Assembly: GCA_020847535.1 (NCBI GenBank)
Contig: JADLBU010000011.1
Location: 1 to 64,000, forward strand
DNA from: Phycisphaerales bacterium
GTDB lineage: Bacteria > Planctomycetota > Phycisphaerae > Phycisphaerales > UBA1924
Reading direction: 5' to 3'
Length of the DNA stretch: 64,000 nt
A model generated the notes under the pieces. That model made no database searches and was not told where the DNA came from. It saw nothing but the letters and a program-made list of their open reading frames with translations. The position numbers were made by a program, and so were the translations under genes. Of this stretch, positions 43,682 to 51,692 are shown one piece after another; the stretch's first letter is position 1, and every line of letters starts with the position of its first letter.

Positions 43682-46098
43682 GTGAACCTGTTCCCAACTA
43701 CGAAGCCTCCTGGGACTTCCTTCAGCGGTTCCACCCCGGACGACTGATCGTCGTGACCGGCGTGAGCATCGACAAGAAGTCGATCCCCACGGAGACATTC
43801 GGCCCCGATGATAAGGCCAAGTTCCTGAAGTGGGTCGCGGCGTGCGCGGCCATGCCCGCGAACTGCTACTTTTCCGTGGGCGAGCCGATGGCGTCCGCGA
43901 CGAAGAAGCTGGAGAGGACGGACATCAAGGCCGTCCACTGGCTCCACGTCGATGTGGACCCGAAGACGGGTGAGGACATCGCCCAGGAGCAGGCGCGAAT
44001 CCTGGCCCTGCTGCGCAACCTGCCGGGCGGACTGCCCCCGGCCACGGCGATCGTGTACTCGGGAGGCGGCTATCAAGCCTACTGGCGGCTGGCCGAGCCC
44101 GTGCCGGTCAACGGCGACCTATCCGTGGCCGAAGACCTGAAACTCTACAACCTCCAGATCGAGCGGCTTCTGGGTGCGGACAACTGCCACGACGTGTCAC
44201 GAATCATGCGCGTCCCCGGCACGATCAACGTGCCGGACGCGAAAAAGGCCAAGAAGGGCCGCGTGCCGTCGCTCGCGGAGGTGATCGAGTTCCACGACGA
44301 TCGCTCGTACCCGATCAGCCAATTCGTCAAGGCCCAGGAGGTGCAGGGCGTCGGCAAGGGGATCACCTCCGGCGCAGGCATCGGTGCCGCACCGAAGCTA
44401 AAGGCCCCGGCCAACATCAAGCGGCTCGCCCACGTCGATGAACTCGGCGACAAGGTGTCCAACAGCGTCAAGGTCTACATCGTCCAGGGCTGCAACCCGG
44501 ACGACCCGGATCACTTCCCCAGCCGCAGCGAGATGCTGTTCTGGGTGACGTGCGAGCTTGTCCGCGCCGGGATCGATGAGGACACGATCTACTCCGTGCT
44601 CACGGACCCGGACTTCCGCATCAGCGAGTCCGTCCGCGAGAAGGGTGGCGGCATGGAGCGGTACGCGCTCCGGCAGATCGAGCGGGCCAAGGAAGACGCC
44701 GTTGATCCGACGCTCCGCGAACTGAACGACAAGCACGCCGTCATCGAGAACTTCGGCGGCAAGTGCATGGTGGTCGAGGAGCTTTTCGATGAAATGCTCA
44801 ATCGATCGCGGCTCACGAAGCAGACCTTCGACAACTTCCGCAACCGCTACATGAATATCACCGTGGTGGTTGGTACGAAGACCGACAAGAAGGGCAACAG
44901 CATCAACCAGGAGATGCCCGCAGGCGAGTGGTGGCTTCGGCACCCGCAGCGCCGCCAGTACAGCAAGGTCGTCTTCGCCCCTGGGCGGGACGTGCCCGGC
45001 GCGTACAACCTCTGGCGCGGATTCGGCTGCGAGGCTCGCCCAGGGGATTGCTCGCTGCTCCTGAACCATATCCGCGACATCGCTTGCGGCGGCAATGAGG
45101 AATACTTCCGCTACTTCATGCTCTGGATGGCCAACTGCGTGCAGAACCCCGGCGAGCCGGGCCACTCGGCGATTGTCATGCGCGGCAAGCAGGGTTGCGG
45201 CAAGTCCATGATCCCGTCGCTGTTCGGACAGGTGTTCGGACGTCACTACATCATGGTCAACAACAGCAAGCACCTGGTGGGCCAGTTCAACGCCCACCTC
45301 CGCGACTGCGTGCTGCTGTTCGCCGACGAAGCGTTCTTCGCGGGGGATAAGGCCAACGAGTCCGTGCTGAAGACGATCGTGACCGAGCGCACGATCCAGG
45401 TCGAACTGAAGGGCGTGGACGCGGAGGCGTCGGCCAACTGTGTCCACCTGATGATGGCCTCGAACGAGAAGTGGGTCGTCCCTGCCGGATACGATGATCG
45501 CCGGTACTTCGTACTCGATTGCCTGCCTGATCGCGTCGGCGACCGGGCCTACTTCGACGCGATCTACCGGCAGATGGAGAACCAGGGCGGGCGCGAGGCT
45601 CTGCTGCACCATCTGCTGACCTACGACATCAAGGGAAGCGGCATCAATGTCCGCGACGTTCCGAAAACCGAAGCTCTCCGACAGCAGAAGGCCCTGTCGA
45701 TGGATGTGGACGCGGAGTGGTGGCTGAACGTGCTGCGTCGCGGCACGCTGCTCCTGGAGCATGACGAGTGGGCCGCGTGCGTAGCGGTCGATCTCCTGCT
45801 CTTGGAGTATCTGAACTATACGCGGGGCTTCAACATGTCCCGGCGCGGGAACGCGACTCGCATGGGCATGGCCCTGAATGAGTTCGTACCCGGCCTGAAG
45901 CGTCAGCAGCGTAGCTGCCCGACCGAGATTCCGATGGCGGACGGCACAAAGAAGATCGTGGGACGCCCCTACTTCTACGTCATCCCATCACTGGAGGAGT
46001 GCCGCAAGCACTTCGACGCGAACTTCGGCGGTCCGTACCAGTGGGACGGCGACCTGCCCCCGGAAGAGATTGACGATTATTCGGAGGTGCTGAGTTGA
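43678..46098 (+). CDS. Primase-helicase (PrimPol-like plus SF3-like ATPase)
   Basis: 806 aa from the TTG at 43678, overlapping the previous stop (a GTG at 43672 is also possible). HVDVDPK near 90-96 gives the DxD pair, followed by YSGGGYQAYW and RVPGTINVPD, the three-part archaeo-eukaryotic primase core. The C-terminal part has a Walker A, GKQGCGKS, at 503-510, Walker B LLFADEAFF near 547-555, and arginine-finger region DDRRYFVLD. It would prime and unwind for the family A polymerase. Confidence 0.9.
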   Translation: MSEPVPNYEASWDFLQRFHPGRLIVVTGVSIDKKSIPTETFGPDDKAKFLKWVAACAAMPANCYFSVGEPMASATKKLERTDIKAVHWLHVDVDPKTGEDIAQEQARILALLRNLPGGLPPATAIVYSGGGYQAYWRLAEPVPVNGDLSVAEDLKLYNLQIERLLGADNCHDVSRIMRVPGTINVPDAKKAKKGRVPSLAEVIEFHDDRSYPISQFVKAQEVQGVGKGITSGAGIGAAPKLKAPANIKRLAHVDELGDKVSNSVKVYIVQGCNPDDPDHFPSRSEMLFWVTCELVRAGIDEDTIYSVLTDPDFRISESVREKGGGMERYALRQIERAKEDAVDPTLRELNDKHAVIENFGGKCMVVEELFDEMLNRSRLTKQTFDNFRNRYMNITVVVGTKTDKKGNSINQEMPAGEWWLRHPQRRQYSKVVFAPGRDVPGAYNLWRGFGCEARPGDCSLLLNHIRDIACGGNEEYFRYFMLWMANCVQNPGEPGHSAIVMRGKQGCGKSMIPSLFGQVFGRHYIMVNNSKHLVGQFNAHLRDCVLLFADEAFFAGDKANESVLKTIVTERTIQVELKGVDAEASANCVHLMMASNEKWVVPAGYDDRRYFVLDCLPDRVGDRAYFDAIYRQMENQGGREALLHHLLTYDIKGSGINVRDVPKTEALRQQKALSMDVDAEWWLNVLRRGTLLLEHDEWAACVAVDLLLLEYLNYTRGFNMSRRGNATRMGMALNEFVPGLKRQQRSCPTEIPMADGTKKIVGRPYFYVIPSLEECRKHFDANFGGPYQWDGDLPPEEIDDYSEVLS

Positions 46099-46502
46099 AG
46101 ACGCCTTGGAAACACAACGCCGCGCACAACAACGAGTTCGGTGACGGGACTGGAACATGCTGTCCGCCGTGTTGGGCCACCGACAGGATTCACGGTTGTT
46201 CCGGCACATGCAGTAAGCCTGACTTCCCTGGCCGTCTCCCGAAGGTCGGCGACATCGCTCTCTGTGGCGTGGGTTATCCCGGTGTCATCCTGGCGGACGA
46301 CCGAGTGGAAGTTACTTACCCTGATGGCAAACGTGCGAAAGCCTGGATTGGAGTTCACATCCTCCCACGGCTGTCAGGACGTGCATGGAGTAGTCGGAAT
46401 CCGTGCGTGATTGGACGGGTGGGTGATCTGCTTCCGGGTGAAACGATCGTGGATTTCGTGCGGCGGATGTGTCCGGAGGGCTGGCAGTACGAATCTTTTT
46501 AG
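46095..46502 (+). CDS. Cys-rich hypothetical protein
   Basis: 135 aa, TTG start overlapping the primase-helicase stop by 4 bp. The first 45 residues hold six Cys (CCPPC, HGCSGTC) and His, compatible with zinc or disulfide binding; the rest looks like a small beta-barrel (GDIALCGVGYPGVILADDRVEVTYPDGKR). No family recognised. Followed by a strong promoter. Confidence 0.6.
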   Translation: MKTPWKHNAAHNNEFGDGTGTCCPPCWATDRIHGCSGTCSKPDFPGRLPKVGDIALCGVGYPGVILADDRVEVTYPDGKRAKAWIGVHILPRLSGRAWSSRNPCVIGRVGDLLPGETIVDFVRRMCPEGWQYESF

Positions 46503-46508
46503 ATTCCC

Positions 46509-46537
46509 TTGACACTCCCGGGTTCGTATGGGATACT
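46509..46537 (+). promoter_or_regulatory. Strong sigma70-like promoter before the DUF932 gene
   Basis: TTGACA (46509-46514), 17-bp spacer, GATACT (46532-46537). The spacer contains CCCGGGTTCGTAT, shared with the promoter at 62506 and nearly with that at 63076. About 30 bp later a CAGGAG site precedes the gene, so this one is not leaderless. Confidence 0.8.
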
Positions 46538-46572
46538 ATGATCGTTCCCTTCAACCTTTTCAGGAGTATGTC

Positions 46573-47550
46573 ATGGCTCACGAGATCACCAGCACCGATA
46601 AGTTTGGTCACGTTGGCGAGAAGGCGTGGCACGGCCTGGGCGTCAAGCTCGCGGACGGCCTGACCCCCACCGAGGCGTTCGACGTTCTCGGCCTGGGCTG
46701 GGAAACCGGCCTGTACGAAGTGCCGCCGCTCGTGCTCCCGGACGGGCGCAAGGTCGTCGCTGCCGATAACCGGATGCACGTCCGCATGGACACGGCGACG
46801 TGCCTGGGCATGGTCGGCAAGGACTACCGCCCGATCTCCAACCAGGAGATGGCCAAGTTCGCGGACATCCTCGCGGGCGAGGACAAGGCCGTGCGCGTCG
46901 AGACGGGCGGCTCACTCCGTGGTGGCAAGCGCACCTTCGTGCTCATCAAGCTGCCCAAGGACACGGAGGTGCTGGACGGCGACATGCTGAAGAACTACGT
47001 CTGCATCTCAAACGGTCACGACGGCATCAACGGCTTCCGCGTGTTCTTCACCTCGGTCCGTGTCGTCTGTGCGAACACCCTGGCGATGGCCGAGGGTACG
47101 ACGACCGGCGCTCGGTTCGCCCACGACGGCGACGTGACCCGCAAAATCGAGCTTGCCCGTGCGTCGCTGGGCATCATCGTCAAGCGGAGCGAGGCGTTCG
47201 CGGAGCAGGCTCGCGGCCTGGCCGCTATCAAGCTGAAGAAGGAGGGCATCGCCGACTACTTCGACCGCGTGTACGCCCGCACCTACGGCGAAGACATGAG
47301 CGAGAAGCACACCGATGAGGTGCTGGGCCTCTGGAACGGCAACCTCTCTGAGGCTCGCAACACGGTCCGCTCGACCGAAGGCACCGCGTGGCACGCCTTC
47401 AACGCGGTGAGCTACTACCACGACCACCAGCGGGGCCGCTTCAAGGACGTGGCGGAGTCCGAAGGCCGCGTCCACAGCAATCTGTTCGGCGCGTCCAGCT
47501 TCGCCAAGCAGATCGCCTTCAATGAGGCGCTGGCCCTGGCGACGGAGTGA
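46573..47550 (+). CDS. DUF932 (phage/plasmid-like TIGR03299) protein
   Basis: 325 aa, ATG with CAGGAG upstream. The N-terminus (AWHGLG near 18-23, then TPTEAFDVLGLGWE), the KDYRPISNQEMA segment near 85 and the central R-V-V-C-A-N-T-L near 158 are typical of DUF932. The family is common on phages and plasmids and its molecular role is unknown to me. It has its own promoter and a terminator hairpin, so it appears to be an independent transcription unit. Confidence 0.85.
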   Translation: MAHEITSTDKFGHVGEKAWHGLGVKLADGLTPTEAFDVLGLGWETGLYEVPPLVLPDGRKVVAADNRMHVRMDTATCLGMVGKDYRPISNQEMAKFADILAGEDKAVRVETGGSLRGGKRTFVLIKLPKDTEVLDGDMLKNYVCISNGHDGINGFRVFFTSVRVVCANTLAMAEGTTTGARFAHDGDVTRKIELARASLGIIVKRSEAFAEQARGLAAIKLKKEGIADYFDRVYARTYGEDMSEKHTDEVLGLWNGNLSEARNTVRSTEGTAWHAFNAVSYYHDHQRGRFKDVAESEGRVHSNLFGASSFAKQIAFNEALALATE

Positions 47551-47572
47551 TTGATCTGATGGGTTGACACTG

Positions 47573-47602
47573 GCCGGGGCGTAAATGCCCCGGCTGGTGT
47601 TT
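47573..47602 (+). terminator. Hairpin terminator after DUF932 gene
   Basis: Perfect 8-bp arms 73-80/87-94 (GCCGGGGC/GCCCCGGC) around GTAAAT, followed by TGGTGTTTATG, 22 bp after the stop. A TTGACA lies directly before it, but a good -10 box is not visible at the right distance. Confidence 0.7.
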
Positions 47603-48001
47603 ATGAATGAGGAACTGAAATGCTCAGGCGATTCTTCCGTGCCCTCTGGGGAGAAGTCCAGTGTGCCTTCGGACGCCACGACTGGTACGGAGGCTGCACC
47701 CCCAACGAGCACGGAGAACAGCCCTGGTGGTGCCGACGCTGCGGAATCGATCACCCCTGACTCCATCCTCGCCCCCAAGCCCAAGCTGCGATTCACCAGC
47801 AAGATCAGGCGCGGCCTCGCACTCGTCCGCATGATCGACATGGCCGCGCAGCGGGAGGACATGGCCCCTGTGCCCGCACTCCTGGCGAGGTGGCCGAAGC
47901 GGGCCGTGGACGAGTACAACGCGGCCCTGGCGTGGATCGAGCAGGAGGAAGACTGGGAAGCGGTGGAGAAGGTCTGGTCGCTCATGGGCGGGGACCGATA
48001 G
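47603..48001 (+). CDS. Hypothetical protein, uncertain start
   Basis: 133 aa if the ATG at 47603 is used (the frame opens at 47585). The first 55 residues are Ser/Pro/Thr/Gly-rich, low complexity, and overlap a more gene-like small ORF (47620..47760) in another frame. The C-terminal 80 residues (ALVRMIDMAAQREDMAPVPALL, then DEYNAALAWIEQEEDWEAVE) are clearly protein-like. The true start may therefore be internal. Function unknown. Confidence 0.5.
   Translation: MNEELKCSGDSSVPSGEKSSVPSDATTGTEAAPPTSTENSPGGADAAESITPDSILAPKPKLRFTSKIRRGLALVRMIDMAAQREDMAPVPALLARWPKRAVDEYNAALAWIEQEEDWEAVEKVWSLMGGDR
47620..47760 (+). CDS. Small Cys/Trp zinc-knuckle protein in an overlapping frame
   Basis: 46 aa, ATG 7 bp after a GAGGAA-type site. 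It has C-x-F-G-R-H near 15-20, then CTPN and W-W-C-x-x-C near 42-46, so up to four Cys plus His could bind a metal. High Trp and a natural-looking composition suggest it is real although it overlaps the frame of 47603..48001. Confidence 0.5.
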   Translation: MLRRFFRALWGEVQCAFGRHDWYGGCTPNEHGEQPWWCRRCGIDHP

Positions 48002-48079
48002 CCTGAAAATCCGCGTGGCTTCGGTTGCCCAGTGGCGTCGCAGTGTCTACCTTCCCGAAGACAGTTGAGGGAGAGTTCA

Positions 48080-48316
48080 ATGAATCTCGATGCGATCAGT
48101 GTTGACAAGAAGTCCCCGCACTACAGCCCTTGCGCTCACGGTGACATCGAAGTGATCTTCGACGGGGTGCGAAGGAACGACGTGGTGACGGCTCACGCCA
48201 AGGAAGGTTGGATCGAGGTTTTCCGCCGCGATCTCAACAACAAGATCATCGACGGTCCGACCGGACCGCTGGTCGATCGCATCCACGGCAAGGTCGAACT
48301 GCGGGGTGCGGCGTGA
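48080..48316 (+). CDS. Hypothetical 78-aa protein
   Basis: ATG at 48080 with GAGGGAG upstream. Acidic/basic soluble protein with a beta-rich centre (DIEVIFDGVRRNDVVTAHAK, WIEVFRRDLN). A 4-bp overlap joins it to the next gene. Not recognised. Confidence 0.6.
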   Translation: MNLDAISVDKKSPHYSPCAHGDIEVIFDGVRRNDVVTAHAKEGWIEVFRRDLNNKIIDGPTGPLVDRIHGKVELRGAA

Positions 48317-48555
48317 GCAACTGGCGCATCGCGTGGTACATGTTCCGCGACCTGCTCGGAACTGCCCTCGCGGTCATAGTCCTTCGTTACTTCGGCGTGG
48401 ACTGGGTGAAGGGCCTGCTTCTGATGGTGGTTGTGGAACTCGCGTTTTACACCGCCATCCTGTGTGAGTTGGGCCGGGTGATAAAGGCCGGAACCCAGGA
48501 CATGAAGAACGATCTTCGTGCGATGCGTCGTGCGGTTCAACGACTTCGGCCATGA
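48313..48555 (+). CDS. Small two-span membrane protein
   Basis: 80 aa, GTG overlapping the previous stop by 4 bp. Two hydrophobic helices at about 14-27 and 36-55 flank a DWVK turn; the C-terminus is charged and helical. Small membrane proteins with this layout include holins, but nothing specific supports that here. Confidence 0.6.
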   Translation: MSNWRIAWYMFRDLLGTALAVIVLRYFGVDWVKGLLLMVVVELAFYTAILCELGRVIKAGTQDMKNDLRAMRRAVQRLRP

Positions 48556-48701
48556 TTCCGGAAAAGATCAGTCGAAGGGAACGCATCGCTGTGTATCGTC
48601 GCTGGTTGAAACGTCAGATGCATAAGCTGACGCGCCGTCTCTCCAGGAAAGACCCCGAGTCCGCTCCTACGAAGGAACGCTATCGCGGGTGGAGCCTATG
48701 A
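48552..48701 (+). CDS. Small basic protein
   Basis: 49 aa, starting in a 4-bp overlap and ending in a 4-bp overlap with the GHKL gene. Very rich in Arg and Lys (SRRERIAVYRRWLKRQ, KLTRRLSRK), so nucleic-acid or membrane binding is possible. Found here by translation of the gap between its neighbours. Confidence 0.55.
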   Translation: MIPEKISRRERIAVYRRWLKRQMHKLTRRLSRKDPESAPTKERYRGWSL

Positions 48702-49741
48702 AACCATTCACCCTCGCCATCTCACCAAACTACGTTCAGCACTGGGGCCTCTGGGAAGCTGTGCGCGAGGTGTACCAGAACGCGCTGGACGAAGGCGAAG
48801 CCGGGGCCAGCACCTCGATCCGTCACGCCAAGGGCGTTCTCTCCGTCTCAACGAACCGTGGACGCCTGACGCCACAGACCCTGCTCCTGGGCCAGACTAC
48901 GAAGACCGGCACATCCGCCCGTGGTCAGTTCGGCGAAGGCTACAAGCTCGCTCTCCTGGTGCTCACGCGGCTCGGCCATCCCGTCACCATCTACAACGGT
49001 GACGTGGCCTGGGAGCCGAAGATCGAACGAGACGACCACTTCGGGTGCGAGGTTCTACGAATCTACGTTCGCCCGCTAGCGATCAGTGAGGGCGACGGAG
49101 TGACGTTCCGCATCGGCGGCGTCAGTGATGAGCAGTGGTCGGACATCGACGCCAACATCCATCCCATCACAGATCGTGACGCGATCCTTGAGGGCGAGTC
49201 TCAGCGGGGCCGCATCTATGTCGGTGGCCTGTTCGTTCGCCGCATGGAGAAGTTCCGCTACGGCTACGCCCTGGCTGCGAAGACCCTCCGGCTCGACCGC
49301 GATCGCGGGATGGTCCATGACTTCGACCTGTCGTTGGTCACGTCCCGTCTCTGGACCGATCGGCAAGACAGTCCCGAAGCCTATGCCCTTCTGAAAGAGG
49401 GGGCACCGGACGTTCAGTATCTGACTTCACACGTCACCAAGCAATCTGCGGTCGTGGCAACGGTCGCCCAGCAGTTTGATCGGGAGCACGGTGCGAACAC
49501 CGTTCCGGTGTCCACTCAGGCCGAAGTCGAACGGGCCACCGCGTCCGGTCGCCCCTGGGCACTCGTTCCCGAGACACTGAAGAACGTCGTCGCGCAGAGT
49601 CGTGACATCTACATCCCGATGAAGGGGATGACCGCCCTCGAACGACTCCGTAAGTTCAACGAGTCGTACAGGTGGCGATTCACTGACGAGATGCGCCGTG
49701 ACATGGAAGACATACTCACCCAAATGGAGGGAACCGCATGA
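48698..49741 (+). CDS. GHKL-type ATPase-domain protein
   Basis: 347 aa. The N-terminal 200 residues show the Bergerat fold signs: an N-box helix EVYQNALDEG (Glu24, Asn28), a degenerate DxGxG site (TNRGRL near 52-57), and the GQFGEGYKLALL lid near 76-87. Glu24/Asn28 are the catalytic and Mg-binding residues in this class. Related proteins are gyrase B, Top6B, Hsp90, MutL and MORC. The C-terminal part (about 200-347) is not recognised as a transducer. Could partner the Top6A-like protein at 55098, but is on the opposite strand. Confidence 0.7.
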   Translation: MKPFTLAISPNYVQHWGLWEAVREVYQNALDEGEAGASTSIRHAKGVLSVSTNRGRLTPQTLLLGQTTKTGTSARGQFGEGYKLALLVLTRLGHPVTIYNGDVAWEPKIERDDHFGCEVLRIYVRPLAISEGDGVTFRIGGVSDEQWSDIDANIHPITDRDAILEGESQRGRIYVGGLFVRRMEKFRYGYALAAKTLRLDRDRGMVHDFDLSLVTSRLWTDRQDSPEAYALLKEGAPDVQYLTSHVTKQSAVVATVAQQFDREHGANTVPVSTQAEVERATASGRPWALVPETLKNVVAQSRDIYIPMKGMTALERLRKFNESYRWRFTDEMRRDMEDILTQMEGTA

Positions 49742-50475
49742 TTGGCTCGATCGCTCTCGCTGCTGCCGCTCTCTGCATCTTCATACCGTTGATGAGGCTG
49801 CACAGGAACGTGCTCGTCTGGATCACCCTCGCCTGGGCCGCTGCCTGGGCGGTCGTCGCTCAGGTCGCTCCGGCTCTCTGGCCGGTGGCTCTGCTGGGCT
49901 TCATCCAGAACGTGGCCTTCACGTTCGTCAGCCGTGGCCGCAATTCGGGCTCGCTCGGTTATCACCTTGTGGCCTCGATCTTCTCGAACGGCATCTACGC
50001 GGCGCTGCTGTTCATCTCCATCGACCAGGTTTCGCAGGCCAAGTCGATGCCGGTGCCGTTCCTGATCGTCTACACCTTGGCCACCATGAGCGGATCGATC
50101 TTCGCTCACTGGATGGCGCTGCGGCTGGAGCGCGGCAAGGCCAGGAGTGTCCAGGAGAACTCGCTGGACAAGTTGCGTCTGCGCCTCTCGACGGTCGAAG
50201 CCCGCACCCAGAAGCAGCCCGTCGCGGAAACACTGTTCGAGTCGCGGCTGAAGGACGGTCGCAACGTGCGAATCTGGGCGGACAACAGCGTGGTCTTCGG
50301 ACCGGCTGGCAACTTCGATACCTGCCTCCAAATGGCCTTCCTGAAGGCTGACCAGGACTGGATCAACTACCCCTCCGCCGATCTCGCTCGCCTGCTCTGC
50401 GAAAGCCTTGAAGCGAACTCCGTCTCTGTCGGCCTGGGCGATCGCTCGGCGGTCTATCACCGCGAATGGCCGTGA
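49738..50475 (+). CDS. Membrane protein with cytoplasmic C-terminal domain
   Basis: 245 aa. Four to five hydrophobic helices fill residues 1-125, then a charged linker (RLERGKARSVQENSLDKLRLRLS) and a ~100-residue soluble domain (VRIWADNSVVFGPAGN). Overlap of 4 bp with the GHKL gene suggests coexpression. Not recognised. Confidence 0.6.
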   Translation: MIGSIALAAAALCIFIPLMRLHRNVLVWITLAWAAAWAVVAQVAPALWPVALLGFIQNVAFTFVSRGRNSGSLGYHLVASIFSNGIYAALLFISIDQVSQAKSMPVPFLIVYTLATMSGSIFAHWMALRLERGKARSVQENSLDKLRLRLSTVEARTQKQPVAETLFESRLKDGRNVRIWADNSVVFGPAGNFDTCLQMAFLKADQDWINYPSADLARLLCESLEANSVSVGLGDRSAVYHREWP

Positions 50476-50493
50476 TCTGACACCTCTCTTCAC

Positions 50494-50527
50494 GGGGCTG
50501 CCGTCTAACGGCGGTGGCCCTTGTTTT
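50494..50527 (+). terminator. Candidate terminator before the methyltransferase gene
   Basis: GCCGT-CTA-ACGGC core stem extended by imperfect GGGG/GGCCC arms, followed by TTGTTTT immediately before the ATG at 50528. Leaves very little space for a ribosome site, so it may be a leader element regulating the methyltransferase. Confidence 0.5.
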
Positions 50528-51433
50528 ATGACAACCCAAGACTGGTCCTGCAAACTGATCGCGCACGACTACCTGTCTGGCGTCGTGCCTGTCCACGTCC
50601 GACTGGACAAGCCCGCCGATCTAATCTTCGCCGACCCGCCGTACAACCTGGGCATCGAGTACGCCGACGACAACACCCGGGACCGCCTCGGTCCGAAGGA
50701 GTACCGGCGTCTCACCGAGGCGTCGATCATCGAACTCGTCAACTGCGCTCGCCCAGGGGCGACGTTCTGGTGGATGACGACCGAGGAGCACGCCGATTGG
50801 ACCGGCGAACTCCTGAGCCGCGTCGTCGGCCCGCGCCTCTACCGGATCGTCTGGCATGAGGCGTTCGCCCAGTACCAGGGCGATCGTTCGCTGACGCGCG
50901 ACTATCGGTTCATCTTCTGCCACCGCGTGGGTGATGGCCCCGTGACGTGGAACCCCAACGCCATCCGCGTCCCATCGGCGCGGCAGGCGATCTACAAGGA
51001 CAAGCGGGCCAACAGCAAGGGCCGCGTGCCAGGGACGACGTGGGACTTCGCGCCGGACCTGAACATCGACCAGGTGGCGAAAGAGGTGGTGGACCTGATC
51101 CGCTGCCGACCACCGAGTGATGGCGATGTCGCCCTGGTCAAACATGCGTGCCTGCACGCCGCGCTCCGGACGCCGTTTACGCCCGGTGACGTGTGGAAGT
51201 TCCGCCGCCTCCAAGGAACATCCGTCGATCACGTCGATTGGCACCCGTGCCAGTTGCCTCCCGAGTTGCTTCAGCGTATCGTCAAGGGTTGGAGCAACCC
51301 TGGCGACACCGTGCTGGACGGCTTCGCTGGCAGCGGCTCCCTGGCGAAGGTGTGCAAGGCCCTCGGTCGTGCGTTCGTAGGAGTGGATCGTTCCCCAACG
51401 TACCTTTCGCTGATCGCGAAGGAGCTTGCGTGA
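50528..51433 (+). CDS. DNA adenine/cytosine N-methyltransferase
   Basis: 301 aa from the ATG at 50528 (a longer in-frame start at 50408 lies within the previous gene). DPPY at 36-39 is the catalytic motif IV, followed by a long target-recognition region and a C-terminal FAGSGS motif near 270-275 that binds S-adenosylmethionine, then VGVDRS. This order marks class beta N6-adenine/N4-cytosine enzymes. May protect the phage from restriction or regulate packaging or replication. Confidence 0.88.
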   Translation: MTTQDWSCKLIAHDYLSGVVPVHVRLDKPADLIFADPPYNLGIEYADDNTRDRLGPKEYRRLTEASIIELVNCARPGATFWWMTTEEHADWTGELLSRVVGPRLYRIVWHEAFAQYQGDRSLTRDYRFIFCHRVGDGPVTWNPNAIRVPSARQAIYKDKRANSKGRVPGTTWDFAPDLNIDQVAKEVVDLIRCRPPSDGDVALVKHACLHAALRTPFTPGDVWKFRRLQGTSVDHVDWHPCQLPPELLQRIVKGWSNPGDTVLDGFAGSGSLAKVCKALGRAFVGVDRSPTYLSLIAKELA

Positions 51434-51488
51434 AAGAGGACGAGAGAAGAAAGCTGGCTGCGCTCTGGAATACGTCGTGGAGAAGAAT

Positions 51489-51692
51489 GTGACGGCGGCT
51501 CAACGGGAAAGCTGGGAACTTCTGCTCCGGCTCGATAGCGAGGGGCAGGGGCTCACCCAGGAGGAGATTGCATTCGTGGCCGGGCTGATCGACAACGACC
51601 GCGAAGGCAGGCTGCACGTCTCTGAGATGAACCGGATCTCCGCCCTCTTCAAACTCCGAGTCGAGGATTGTGAAGAGGAGGAGATAGATTGA
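51489..51692 (+). CDS. Small hypothetical protein, EF-hand-like end
   Basis: 67 aa from the GTG at 51489 with GGAGAAG upstream; an upstream TTG (51426) in frame would lengthen it. Residues around LIDNDREGRLHVSEMN resemble a single calcium-binding loop (D-x-D-x-E-G). The C-terminus is acidic (EDCEEEEID). Just upstream of the dockerin-like protein, so a calcium theme is shared. Speculative. Confidence 0.5.
   Translation: MTAAQRESWELLLRLDSEGQGLTQEEIAFVAGLIDNDREGRLHVSEMNRISALFKLRVEDCEEEEID

Noticed and set aside
47564-47592. Promoter from TTGACA at 47564
   Set aside because: A matching -10 box is not present at 16-18 bp; the sequence there is the terminator hairpin.
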